The position numbers were made by a program, and so were the translations under genes. 13,753 nt of DNA from an uncultured Erysipelotrichaceae bacterium. GTDB lineage: Bacteria > Bacillota_I > Bacilli_A > RF39 > UBA660. Position 1 is the stretch's first letter, and each line of letters starts with the position of its first letter. Below, piece after piece: positions 1 through 5,521 of this stretch. Under the pieces are notes generated by a model. It was not told the origin of the DNA and made no database searches. It saw nothing but the letters and a program-made list of their open reading frames with translations. Where the stretch lies: assembly GCA_902795755.1 (NCBI GenBank), contig CADBMO010000105.1:1-13753 (forward strand). The letters run 5' to 3'.

Positions 1-22
1 ACAAACTTAACGTGGGGATATA

Positions 23-62
23 AAATGTACCAATTTAAATTCTACTTTAAATCGGTACATTT
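23..62 (-). terminator. Intrinsic terminator of the cdaA-cdaR unit
   Basis: The arms 23-39 and 46-62 pair into a stem of about 17 bp with one A.C mismatch and a six-base loop. Read on the minus strand, the distal arm runs into a weak T-rich tail (TTTTATAT). It begins 15 nt past the cdaR stop, so it most likely ends that transcript. It could also serve a plus-strand gene left of the window. Bases 1-22 show nothing I can name. Confidence 0.7.
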
Positions 63-77
63 GTCAATCATTTTTTA

Positions 78-1418
78 CTACTTTTTACTTATTTTTAAGT
101 TGACTTTCTTAGTCATAGAAGTATATTTTGCTCTTAAATCAGAACCAGTAACCTTTACTTCAATATTATGTTCCCCTTCACCAATATCTTTTAAGTCAAC
201 GTATGCTTTTATCGTTGTTGGGTCTATATTATTTAACACACCAGCAACTCCACTAACACTAACGGTAACTTTTGTACTTTCCGCATTAAGTGCCTGAACG
301 GTTAAACCATCACCTAGATTTTCATATTCTAGATATATATCAGCAAATTCTTTTGTGGTTTCCTCGCCTAAAGTAACATTAACATTTATCGTATTACTAC
401 TCATACTTCTAATACCAGATGGTCTTTTGATTTTTACGGAATATTGTTTATCATCTTTCAAATTATCAACGTCTATATATACTGGTATATAACTTACTTT
501 TTCTAATTTAGAAGCCTTACCATATATTGTTACGCTAGATACATCTGATGTTAAAGTTGAAATTGCTTTACCAAATACTACGTTTCCTCTAGGAATTAGT
601 TTAACAGGTACTTCTTTACTTGGAGATGTAATATTTACCGTTGCAGTAATATTATTAGGTACTATTTCAACGTTTACCTTATTACTATTATTATCATATG
701 CAACTAATTTAACATTATCAATTTTTTGTTTGCCAACTTTTCTTTCATCACTTGATAATTGATCTAAATCAACCAAAGCTTTTACATATGCAACTTTTTT
801 AAGTGTTGCTTCATCACTTTTTACGTATGCAGTTTCACTACTTAATGAAACACCTGACACCATTAATTTAGAATCTAATTTATCTTTATTGATAACCTCA
901 TAATTAATTTCTTTTTTAACAGATACTTTTTCATATATAACAATTGTTGCAACAGAAGGATCAAGTTTGTATTCAACTGAACTTAAAGCTTTTTTATACT
1001 TTAAGTTAACCTTATGAACACCTGGTTTTAATCCTGTTAAGTCAACTGTTATATCATTAGTAGGTAATTGTTTTGCTAAATATATATCTGATTTTCTACC
1101 AACTAAAGTAATATCTACTGTTTTTGGTAATCCCTTAACAACATATGCTTCCTCATTATATGTTGCCGTAATTGGTTGGTTATATAAAACCTCAGCAGTT
1201 TTCTCAATCAAAGTTGTTGTTCTTGAGGTTGCTATAAAAAATATACCTACTGCAATTAATAATGAAATAACTATCATACCTGGTTTTTTTGTTATTAATT
1301 TTTCTAAATTTCTACTATTACCCTTAAACTTGCCTGAGAAAAAAGAGAAAATCTTTGCAATCGGTAATACTATTTTTTTGTCAAAAAATCTTGCAATGGC
1401 TTTGAATATATTACTCAT
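78..1418 (-). CDS. cdaR: CdaR, YbbR-domain regulator of diadenylate cyclase
   Basis: A 446-residue membrane-anchored protein that in Firmicutes binds and modulates the diadenylate cyclase CdaA. A basic, amphipathic cytoplasmic N-terminus (1-45) is followed by one membrane helix (about 47-64) and four YbbR-type beta repeats outside the membrane, at about 80-165, 168-264, 268-350 and 357-444. These carry the usual 'VKGLP..VDITLVG' and 'AYVDL..' elements. I chose the ATG at 1418 because it overlaps the cdaA stop by 8 nt (ATGAGTAA), a typical coupled arrangement; upstream in-frame starts lie deep inside cdaA. Stop is TAG. The order cdaA-cdaR is the conserved Firmicute order, where glmM often follows. 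Here a hairpin follows directly, so glmM, if next, is probably not tightly cotranscribed. The family assignment rests on the repeats and the neighbour. Confidence 0.93.
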   Translation of the reverse strand: MSNIFKAIARFFDKKIVLPIAKIFSFFSGKFKGNSRNLEKLITKKPGMIVISLLIAVGIFFIATSRTTTLIEKTAEVLYNQPITATYNEEAYVVKGLPKTVDITLVGRKSDIYLAKQLPTNDITVDLTGLKPGVHKVNLKYKKALSSVEYKLDPSVATIVIYEKVSVKKEINYEVINKDKLDSKLMVSGVSLSSETAYVKSDEATLKKVAYVKALVDLDQLSSDERKVGKQKIDNVKLVAYDNNSNKVNVEIVPNNITATVNITSPSKEVPVKLIPRGNVVFGKAISTLTSDVSSVTIYGKASKLEKVSYIPVYIDVDNLKDDKQYSVKIKRPSGIRSMSSNTINVNVTLGEETTKEFADIYLEYENLGDGLTVQALNAESTKVTVSVSGVAGVLNNIDPTTIKAYVDLKDIGEGEHNIEVKVTGSDLRAKYTSMTKKVNLKISKK

Positions 1419-2235
1419 CTTCTTCACCATCCTCTTCTTCTTCAATTTCATAATCGAATTCTGCAGTTTTCTTAGGTTTTAATTCTTCTAATATTAGCAT
1501 CTTAGCTTCTTCAACTGATAAATTATAATTTAAATCACCATTCATTGCTATTGAAATTCTTCCTGTTTCTTCCGATACAATAATTGCTATTGCGTCAGAT
1601 TCCTCACTTATACCTATCGCAGCACGATGTCTAGTACCTAATCTTTTGCTAAATTTCATTTCAACGGTGGTTGGAAATACGGCACCTGCTGATGTTACTT
1701 TATCCCCTTGAATAATTACACCACCATCATGAAGTGGGTTATCTGGGAAGAATATTGCAACTAATAATTCATTTGAAATTTCTGCGTATAATTTCTTAGA
1801 TCTTTCAATATACTCATTTAATGAAGTGTCTCTTTCAATAACAATTAAAGCACCTATTCTATGTTTTTTTAAATACTCTAATGCTACACCTATTTCATAC
1901 ACTATCTTTTCTCTTTGAGATATTGTTAAAACTTTGTGTCTACCTAATAATTGTGATCTTCCTAAATGCTCCAATACAGATCTAATTTCCGGTTGAAACA
2001 CAATAATTAATGCAAGTGGTCCCCACATTATAACATATTGTAATAACAATCCTACGGTTGTTAAATCAAACAAATCACTTATTACTTTTACTATTGCTAT
2101 AATAATAATTCCTTTAAATATAAGTGTGAATTTAACATTATTTTTAACACTTTTTAATATAAAATATATTCCTGTCCATACCAAGCATATATCTATAATA
2201 TCTTTTATAATCGTTAATATACTATCTACGGTCAT
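1411..2235 (-). CDS. cdaA: CdaA, membrane diadenylate cyclase (c-di-AMP synthase)
   Basis: A 274-residue enzyme condensing two ATP into cyclic di-AMP, the second messenger for potassium/osmolyte and cell-wall homeostasis. Three membrane helices (about 11-29, 37-57, 60-80) lead into the DAC domain (about 100-245). Signature elements are visible: LHDGG at 168-172 (the usual motif is DGA), GTRHRAAIG at 200-208 carrying the RHR motif, and SEETG at 221-225. The Ala-to-Gly change in the DGA motif keeps the metal-binding Asp. The C-terminus is a strongly acidic tail (about 259-274) with a run of Glu/Asp. The start ATG at 2235 has an AAGGAGG site 4 nt upstream. The gene has its own extended -10 promoter and overlaps cdaR by 8 nt, so CdaA and CdaR are probably made together. 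Confidence 0.96.
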   Translation of the reverse strand: MTVDSILTIIKDIIDICLVWTGIYFILKSVKNNVKFTLIFKGIIIIAIVKVISDLFDLTTVGLLLQYVIMWGPLALIIVFQPEIRSVLEHLGRSQLLGRHKVLTISQREKIVYEIGVALEYLKKHRIGALIVIERDTSLNEYIERSKKLYAEISNELLVAIFFPDNPLHDGGVIIQGDKVTSAGAVFPTTVEMKFSKRLGTRHRAAIGISEESDAIAIIVSEETGRISIAMNGDLNYNLSVEEAKMLILEELKPKKTAEFDYEIEEEEDGEEDE

Positions 2236-2276
2236 AAATCCTCCTTGTTCCTTTTTATTCTTTTTTCGACATATTG

Positions 2277-2305
2277 ATTATAACATAATTAACTTTTAAA
2301 ATTAA
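2277..2305 (-). promoter_or_regulatory. Promoter of cdaA-cdaR
   Basis: Perfect -10 TATAAT at 2277-2282 (minus strand) preceded by TGT, an extended -10. The -35 position with 17-bp spacing (2300-2305) reads TTAATT, which is poor, so the extended -10 likely carries the strength. The predicted leader is about 35 nt. Confidence 0.65.
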
Positions 2306-2325
2306 TAGTTTAATAGAAGAAAATT

Positions 2326-2348
2326 AAATTCTCTTTTTATGAGAATTT
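2326..2348 (-). terminator. Terminator after the 240-residue membrane protein gene
   Basis: Arms AAATTCTC (2326-2333) and GAGAATTT (2341-2348) form an 8-bp stem with a seven-base loop. On the minus strand the sequence continues into AATTTTC. It overlaps the stop codon (2347-2349) of the upstream gene and separates that operon from the cdaA promoter. Confidence 0.7.
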
Positions 2349-3069
2349 AAAATATGTTATTAACGTTATTATCATTAATAGGTGCTGCACCATTCATGGT
2401 ACTACCAGCAATATTATTTGCTATAACTTTATTAGGATTATTTGGATCAACATGTGGTTGTCCATTAACTTTAGGCTCTTCTTTTTTTGCTTTTTCTTTC
2501 TTTTTAGCAGCCTTTTCTTCTCTTAATCTTTTCTTCTCTTCTTCTCTTTTTTGTTTTTCTTCTAATTTCTTTTTCTTTATTGCTTCTTTTTCTAATCTTT
2601 TTTTCTCTTTTGCACTAATTTGAGGTTCTGTAGATGCAGATTCCCCAGTAGTTTGGGTAGGTCCATTTGAAGATGGTTGTTCTTCTATAGGTGAAGCAGG
2701 TTGAGAAGTTGCCTCTGAAACGGGTACCGCTGTTTCTACTGGAATAGCTGGCTTTGCAACCGGTGCAGGAGCAACTGGTTCTGTAGCTGGCACAACAGGT
2801 TCAGCTTTTTCAGCAATTGGTTGTGGAGTTGGCGCAGGTTTAGCTACTGTAACAGCCTCTTCTTTTTTAACCTCTTCATTAGAAACTGAATTAGTAGTTT
2901 CGTTTGACACGTCTGACTTTATAACCTCTTCTTTTTTTTCTTTTGGTGTAGTTTCCTTCTTTAATTTTCTTTTTTTCGCTTGTTCTTTAGAATACATATC
3001 ACCAAAAAAACCTAGTATTAAACATAAAACTACCGCTACTACTATAATTATTATTGTTGTATCACTCAT
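2347..3069 (-). CDS. Membrane-anchored Pro/Ala- and Lys/Glu-rich protein, unknown function
   Basis: 240 residues. One membrane helix sits at the very N-terminus (about 5-23) and is followed at once by a basic stretch (QAKKRKLKK), so by the positive-inside rule the rest should be cytoplasmic. Residues 40-150 are low-complexity, rich in Pro, Ala, Val, Glu and Thr. Residues 153-199 are a highly charged Lys/Glu/Arg segment likely to be a single long helix or coiled coil, and 200-240 is an Asn/Pro-rich tail ending NNVNNIF. I do not recognise a family. The layout resembles a membrane-tethered scaffold or spacer, which is inference. The start ATG at 3069 sits 8 nt after AAAGGAG; the in-frame GTG at 3078 overlaps that site. 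It lies 14 nt downstream of the three-helix membrane protein gene and is probably cotranscribed with it. The low-complexity sequence would hide distant homology. Confidence 0.8.
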   Translation of the reverse strand: MSDTTIIIIVVAVVLCLILGFFGDMYSKEQAKKRKLKKETTPKEKKEEVIKSDVSNETTNSVSNEEVKKEEAVTVAKPAPTPQPIAEKAEPVVPATEPVAPAPVAKPAIPVETAVPVSEATSQPASPIEEQPSSNGPTQTTGESASTEPQISAKEKKRLEKEAIKKKKLEEKQKREEEKKRLREEKAAKKKEKAKKEEPKVNGQPHVDPNNPNKVIANNIAGSTMNGAAPINDNNVNNIF

Positions 3070-3083
3070 AGCATTCACTCCTT

Positions 3084-3836
3084 TTATTTCATTTTCATAG
3101 TTATTATTGTTTGTATTTTATCAAGTTTTTTTGTTTTATCATATATTTCTTTTACTTTATATGTAACAGTTGCATTACTTGCATTATCTATAACGCTTCC
3201 CGTAAATCTTTTTTCAAAAGCAGCTTTGATTTTATCTTCACTAACTATGTAATCAAAATTATTAAAATATTTTTTTATACTATTTTTTATTAAATAATGA
3301 GAAAAAGAAGTCTTTTTAGAATCTATAACAGCTTCCACGCTAATTACGTTTTCAGGGCTATACTTTGTACGTATTTCAATATTATTTTTCTTATTGTTAT
3401 AGTCATAGTATATTTTATGTGCTACTAGTTCATTATAGTCACTGTACCTTACAATCTCATATTTATCACAGTAATAGTTATCACTATCACAATAACTACT
3501 TATTTTTGCAGTTAAATCTGAATAAGTAGAATCATGTGAATTATTAACAAAATTAACTATTCCAATATTAAATATTTGTAATACAAAAAATATAACAATT
3601 GGTATAATAAAACTATTTTTATTATCATATTTCTCATCATGTATTACGTATAGCACGTTAAATATTATTCCAGCAAATAACGCAGCCAAATTTAGTATTA
3701 ACATAATGCTTTGAATTACTATCCAATAATTTGCCTTGCCATATGCAGTTTTAAATAGTATTAATAATAAAAACGTTAGTATATTAACTACAAATAAACA
3801 TATCACATGTTTTTTTAGTGTTACCCTTTTATTCAT
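3084..3836 (-). CDS. Three-helix membrane protein with exposed C-terminal domain, unknown
   Basis: 250 residues. Hydrophobic helices lie at about 10-29, 38-65 and 76-96. The basic N-terminus suggests N-in topology, placing residues 97-250 outside the membrane. That domain contains two close cysteines (116 and 123, in CDSDNYYC), which could form a disulfide, and an alternating beta/helix pattern with many Tyr and Asn. I do not recognise a family. A TAGGAGG site precedes the ATG. The next gene starts 14 nt after this stop and appears to share the transcript. The promoter lies back to back with that of the divergent UPF0316 gene. Confidence 0.8.
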   Translation of the reverse strand: MNKRVTLKKHVICLFVVNILTFLLLILFKTAYGKANYWIVIQSIMLILNLAALFAGIIFNVLYVIHDEKYDNKNSFIIPIVIFFVLQIFNIGIVNFVNNSHDSTYSDLTAKISSYCDSDNYYCDKYEIVRYSDYNELVAHKIYYDYNNKKNNIEIRTKYSPENVISVEAVIDSKKTSFSHYLIKNSIKKYFNNFDYIVSEDKIKAAFEKRFTGSVIDNASNATVTYKVKEIYDKTKKLDKIQTIITMKMK

Positions 3837-3856
3837 AGATGCCTCCTATTTTCTTT

Positions 3857-3885
3857 ATTGTAACATAAAATGGAATATTTTTCTA
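3857..3885 (-). promoter_or_regulatory. Promoter of the two-gene membrane-protein operon
   Basis: Extended -10 TGT-TACAAT on the minus strand (hexamer 3857-3862). The -35 at 17-bp spacing is weak (TAGAAA, 3880-3885). It directly abuts the -35 hexamer of the divergent promoter at 3886, so the two promoters may compete for polymerase. The predicted leader is about 14 nt. Confidence 0.55.
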
Positions 3886-3914
3886 TTGATAAGGCAAAAT
3901 AATTATGATATTAT
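3886..3914 (+). promoter_or_regulatory. Promoter of the UPF0316 gene and tRNA-Thr
   Basis: TTGATA (3886-3891), 17-bp spacer, TATTAT (3909-3914) with TGA in front (extended -10). Transcription would begin near 3921, inside the ribosome-binding site GAAAGGA (3917-3923), giving a leader of only about 10 nt. Confidence 0.7.
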
Positions 3915-3929
3915 TAGAAAGGACATTTT

Positions 3930-4442
3930 ATGAGTTTAATTACGTTATGTATAAAGATATTTATATTCAGAATCATAGATGTTACACTTGCAACTTTTTC
4001 AACCGTTTTAACCGTTAAAAACAAGAGGGTTGCTAGTACAATTATTGGTTTTATAGATGCTCTGATATGGTTTTTTATAGTTAAAGAAGCAATTAATACC
4101 AAAGTAGATAGTTTATGGATAGCCATTTCATATGCTAGTGGATATGCCATTGGTATATTTATTGGTACAACACTATCAAATAAATATATTAACGAATTCT
4201 TATTAGTACAAGTAATACTAGATAAGAAGTATAAAAAAAGTATTGAAATAATAAGAGATAATGGATTTGCATTTTCTCAAATAGATTGCGTTGGTAAAAA
4301 TAATTCAAAAAAAATGATGCTTTTTATTGAACTTGAAAAAAGATATTTCAATAACTTAAAAAAAACAATTAATGAAATTGATAAAAATGCATTTGTTATT
4401 ATTAACAGTACAAAATATGTTACAAACGGATTCTTTAAATAG
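3930..4442 (+). CDS. UPF0316 (DUF2179/DUF5698) family membrane protein
   Basis: 170 residues with a compact helical membrane region: helices at about 4-26, 34-55 and 62-84. The small-residue-rich third helix (ASGYAIGIFIGTTL) is typical of this family. A soluble C-terminal alpha/beta domain follows (about 92-165), containing the 'FVIINSTKYVTNGFFK' ending. The length matches bacterial UPF0316 proteins, whose biochemical role is not established to my knowledge. The ATG follows GAAAGGA at 6-nt spacing. Stop is TAG, and the tRNA-Thr gene begins 10 nt later with no room for a separate promoter, so the two are probably on one transcript. Assignment is from the general sequence pattern, not from a search. 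Confidence 0.8.
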   Translation: MSLITLCIKIFIFRIIDVTLATFSTVLTVKNKRVASTIIGFIDALIWFFIVKEAINTKVDSLWIAISYASGYAIGIFIGTTLSNKYINEFLLVQVILDKKYKKSIEIIRDNGFAFSQIDCVGKNNSKKMMLFIELEKRYFNNLKKTINEIDKNAFVIINSTKYVTNGFFK

Positions 4443-4452
4443 AATCCTATAT

Positions 4453-4526
4453 GCCGCTTTAGTTTAATGGTAAAACAAGTCACTCGTAATGATTAGCTGT
4501 AAGTTCGATTCTTACAAGCGGCACCA
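4453..4526 (+). tRNA. tRNA-Thr (anticodon CGU), CCA encoded
   Basis: A full cloverleaf can be drawn. The acceptor stem GCCGCTT pairs with AAGCGGC. The D stem is GTTT/AAAC. The anticodon stem is AGTCA/TGATT, with loop CTCGTAA giving anticodon CGT. The T stem is GTAAG/CTTAC with loop TTCGATT, the variable loop is short (AGCT), and the discriminator is A followed by genomic CCA. It reads ACG codons, rare in so AT-rich a genome. It starts 10 nt after the UPF0316 stop and is followed by a terminator at 4570, so it should be cut from a mixed mRNA-tRNA transcript. Confidence 0.97.
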
Positions 4527-4569
4527 GTTATATGTGAAACTCAAACTTTATGTTTTGAGAGTAATAGAT

Positions 4570-4596
4570 ACTAACTAGAAATAGTTAGTTTTTTTT
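4570..4596 (+). terminator. Terminator after tRNA-Thr
   Basis: Perfect 8-bp stem ACTAACTA / TAGTTAGT around the loop GAAA, then a run of eight T (4589-4596). A smaller imperfect stem (CTCAAA...TTTGAG, about 4541-4560) lies between the tRNA and this hairpin. Confidence 0.88.
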
Positions 4597-4603
4597 ATAT
4601 TTC

Positions 4604-4632
4604 TTGAAATTGAGTAATATATGTGATATTAT
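4604..4632 (+). promoter_or_regulatory. Promoter of the 242-residue unknown gene
   Basis: TTGAAA (4604-4609), 17-bp spacer, TATTAT (4627-4632) with TGA in front. The predicted start near 4639 leaves a leader of about 18 nt holding AAGGAAAG. Confidence 0.75.
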
Positions 4633-4656
4633 ATTCGACAAAGGAAAGTGATAATC

Positions 4657-5385
4657 ATGGCAAATTTACCAAAGTTCAAACTACGTTATATGGAAAATGG
4701 GTTATATAAAGTTAAATTGAGAACCTTTACTGGTGAGGGTGAATATGGAATTGATAATGGAATTATTAATAGAGATTTTATAGTAAAGATAAATAAAAAA
4801 ACACCTTCATATGCGACTGAATTATTAACAGGTTATAAAATACCACTTGGATATCTTTATGTTGGTGGTATTTTTCGAAATATTACTAGTCTTGCAGAAA
4901 TTGATAAAGGTCGTGTAATAACTGAAAAAGAAATTAAAGAACGTAATTTACACGAAGAAAACAAGTTCTATAGATTTACTCAAGAATATAAAATAAGTAA
5001 TAAGAACGGTATTTATAGTTTTTTTATAATGATAGAAAATATTGACTCATATGATATGGGATTACTTTTAGAAGGTATTGGACGCAATACATTACTTTTA
5101 GATAGTGAAACAAATAATTTACTTGAGCTCCCATCAAATGAACTTAATAAAATAATAGATGATTATAAAAATGAAAACAGTATAGATGAAATATTGGATT
5201 TATTTGAAGCACTTGAAGTATCATCAAAAGAAAAAAAACAAAAATGGTTAGATAAAAAAGAAGTAGAAAGAGCAAATGTAGAAAAGCAATATACTGATGT
5301 TCAAAGAAATTATAAAAAATACTATGATGATGATACAGAAAAAACAAGTATATTTAGGAAAATATTTAAAAAAATAAGTAAGTAG
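4657..5385 (+). CDS. Soluble protein with basic amphipathic C-terminal tail, unknown
   Basis: 242 residues, no signal peptide or membrane helix. Residues 1-165 look like a mixed alpha/beta globular domain (KFKLRYMENGLYKVKLRTF at the start, a Gly-rich GYLYVGGIF at 64-73, GLLLEGIGRNTLLL at 135-148). Residues 165-225 are helical and highly charged. The last dozen residues (SIFRKIFKKISK) would make a cationic amphipathic helix able to touch a membrane or nucleic acid (inference). I do not recognise a family. I chose the ATG at 4657, 8 nt after AAGGAAAG; the in-frame GTG at 4648 lies inside that site. It has its own promoter and terminator, so it is probably a single-gene unit. Stop is TAG. Confidence 0.85.
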   Translation: MANLPKFKLRYMENGLYKVKLRTFTGEGEYGIDNGIINRDFIVKINKKTPSYATELLTGYKIPLGYLYVGGIFRNITSLAEIDKGRVITEKEIKERNLHEENKFYRFTQEYKISNKNGIYSFFIMIENIDSYDMGLLLEGIGRNTLLLDSETNNLLELPSNELNKIIDDYKNENSIDEILDLFEALEVSSKEKKQKWLDKKEVERANVEKQYTDVQRNYKKYYDDDTEKTSIFRKIFKKISK

Positions 5386-5387
5386 CA

Positions 5388-5414
5388 GTTACTCTAATAT
5401 TCTATTATAGTAAC
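5388..5414 (+). other. Stem-loop just after the 242-residue gene
   Basis: GTTACT-c-TAATA (5388-5399) pairs with TATTA-t-AGTAAC (5403-5414) around a three-base loop, 11 bp with one mismatch and no T tail. Its last bases overlap the first bases of the following terminator hairpin, so the two structures compete at their junction. Confidence 0.6.
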
Positions 5415-5455
5415 ACACTACGCTATTGACAGTGCCAATAACGATGTGTTTTTTT
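5412..5455 (+). terminator. Terminator of the 242-residue gene
   Basis: Outer arms AACACA (5412-5417) and TGTGTT (5445-5450) and inner arms TATTG (5424-5428) and CAATA (5436-5440) form a long imperfect hairpin followed by a T run (5449-5455). Confidence 0.7.
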
Positions 5456-5494
5456 AAGTTCATGTACTTCAAATTCACACGTACCATATTACAA

Positions 5495-5521
5495 AAAAAG
5501 GTTTCTTAAAGAAACCTTTTT
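5495..5521 (-). terminator. Terminator of the C11 peptidase gene
   Basis: Perfect 11-bp stem AAAAAGGTTTC / GAAACCTTTTT around a five-base loop. The minus-strand T run continues to 5493. It overlaps the peptidase stop codon (5520-5522) and may also stop residual plus-strand transcription. Confidence 0.88.

Noticed and set aside
2236..2346. c-di-AMP (ydaO-type) or other riboswitch upstream of cdaA
   Set aside because: The predicted leader is only about 35 nt and the rest is a promoter and the upstream gene's terminator; there is no space or structure for a riboswitch.
2354..2623. Plus-strand frame opposite the charged membrane protein, giving a Phe/Leu/Ser-rich protein
   Set aside because: It is the antisense shadow of Lys/Glu-rich codons, with no ribosome site and no own terminator.
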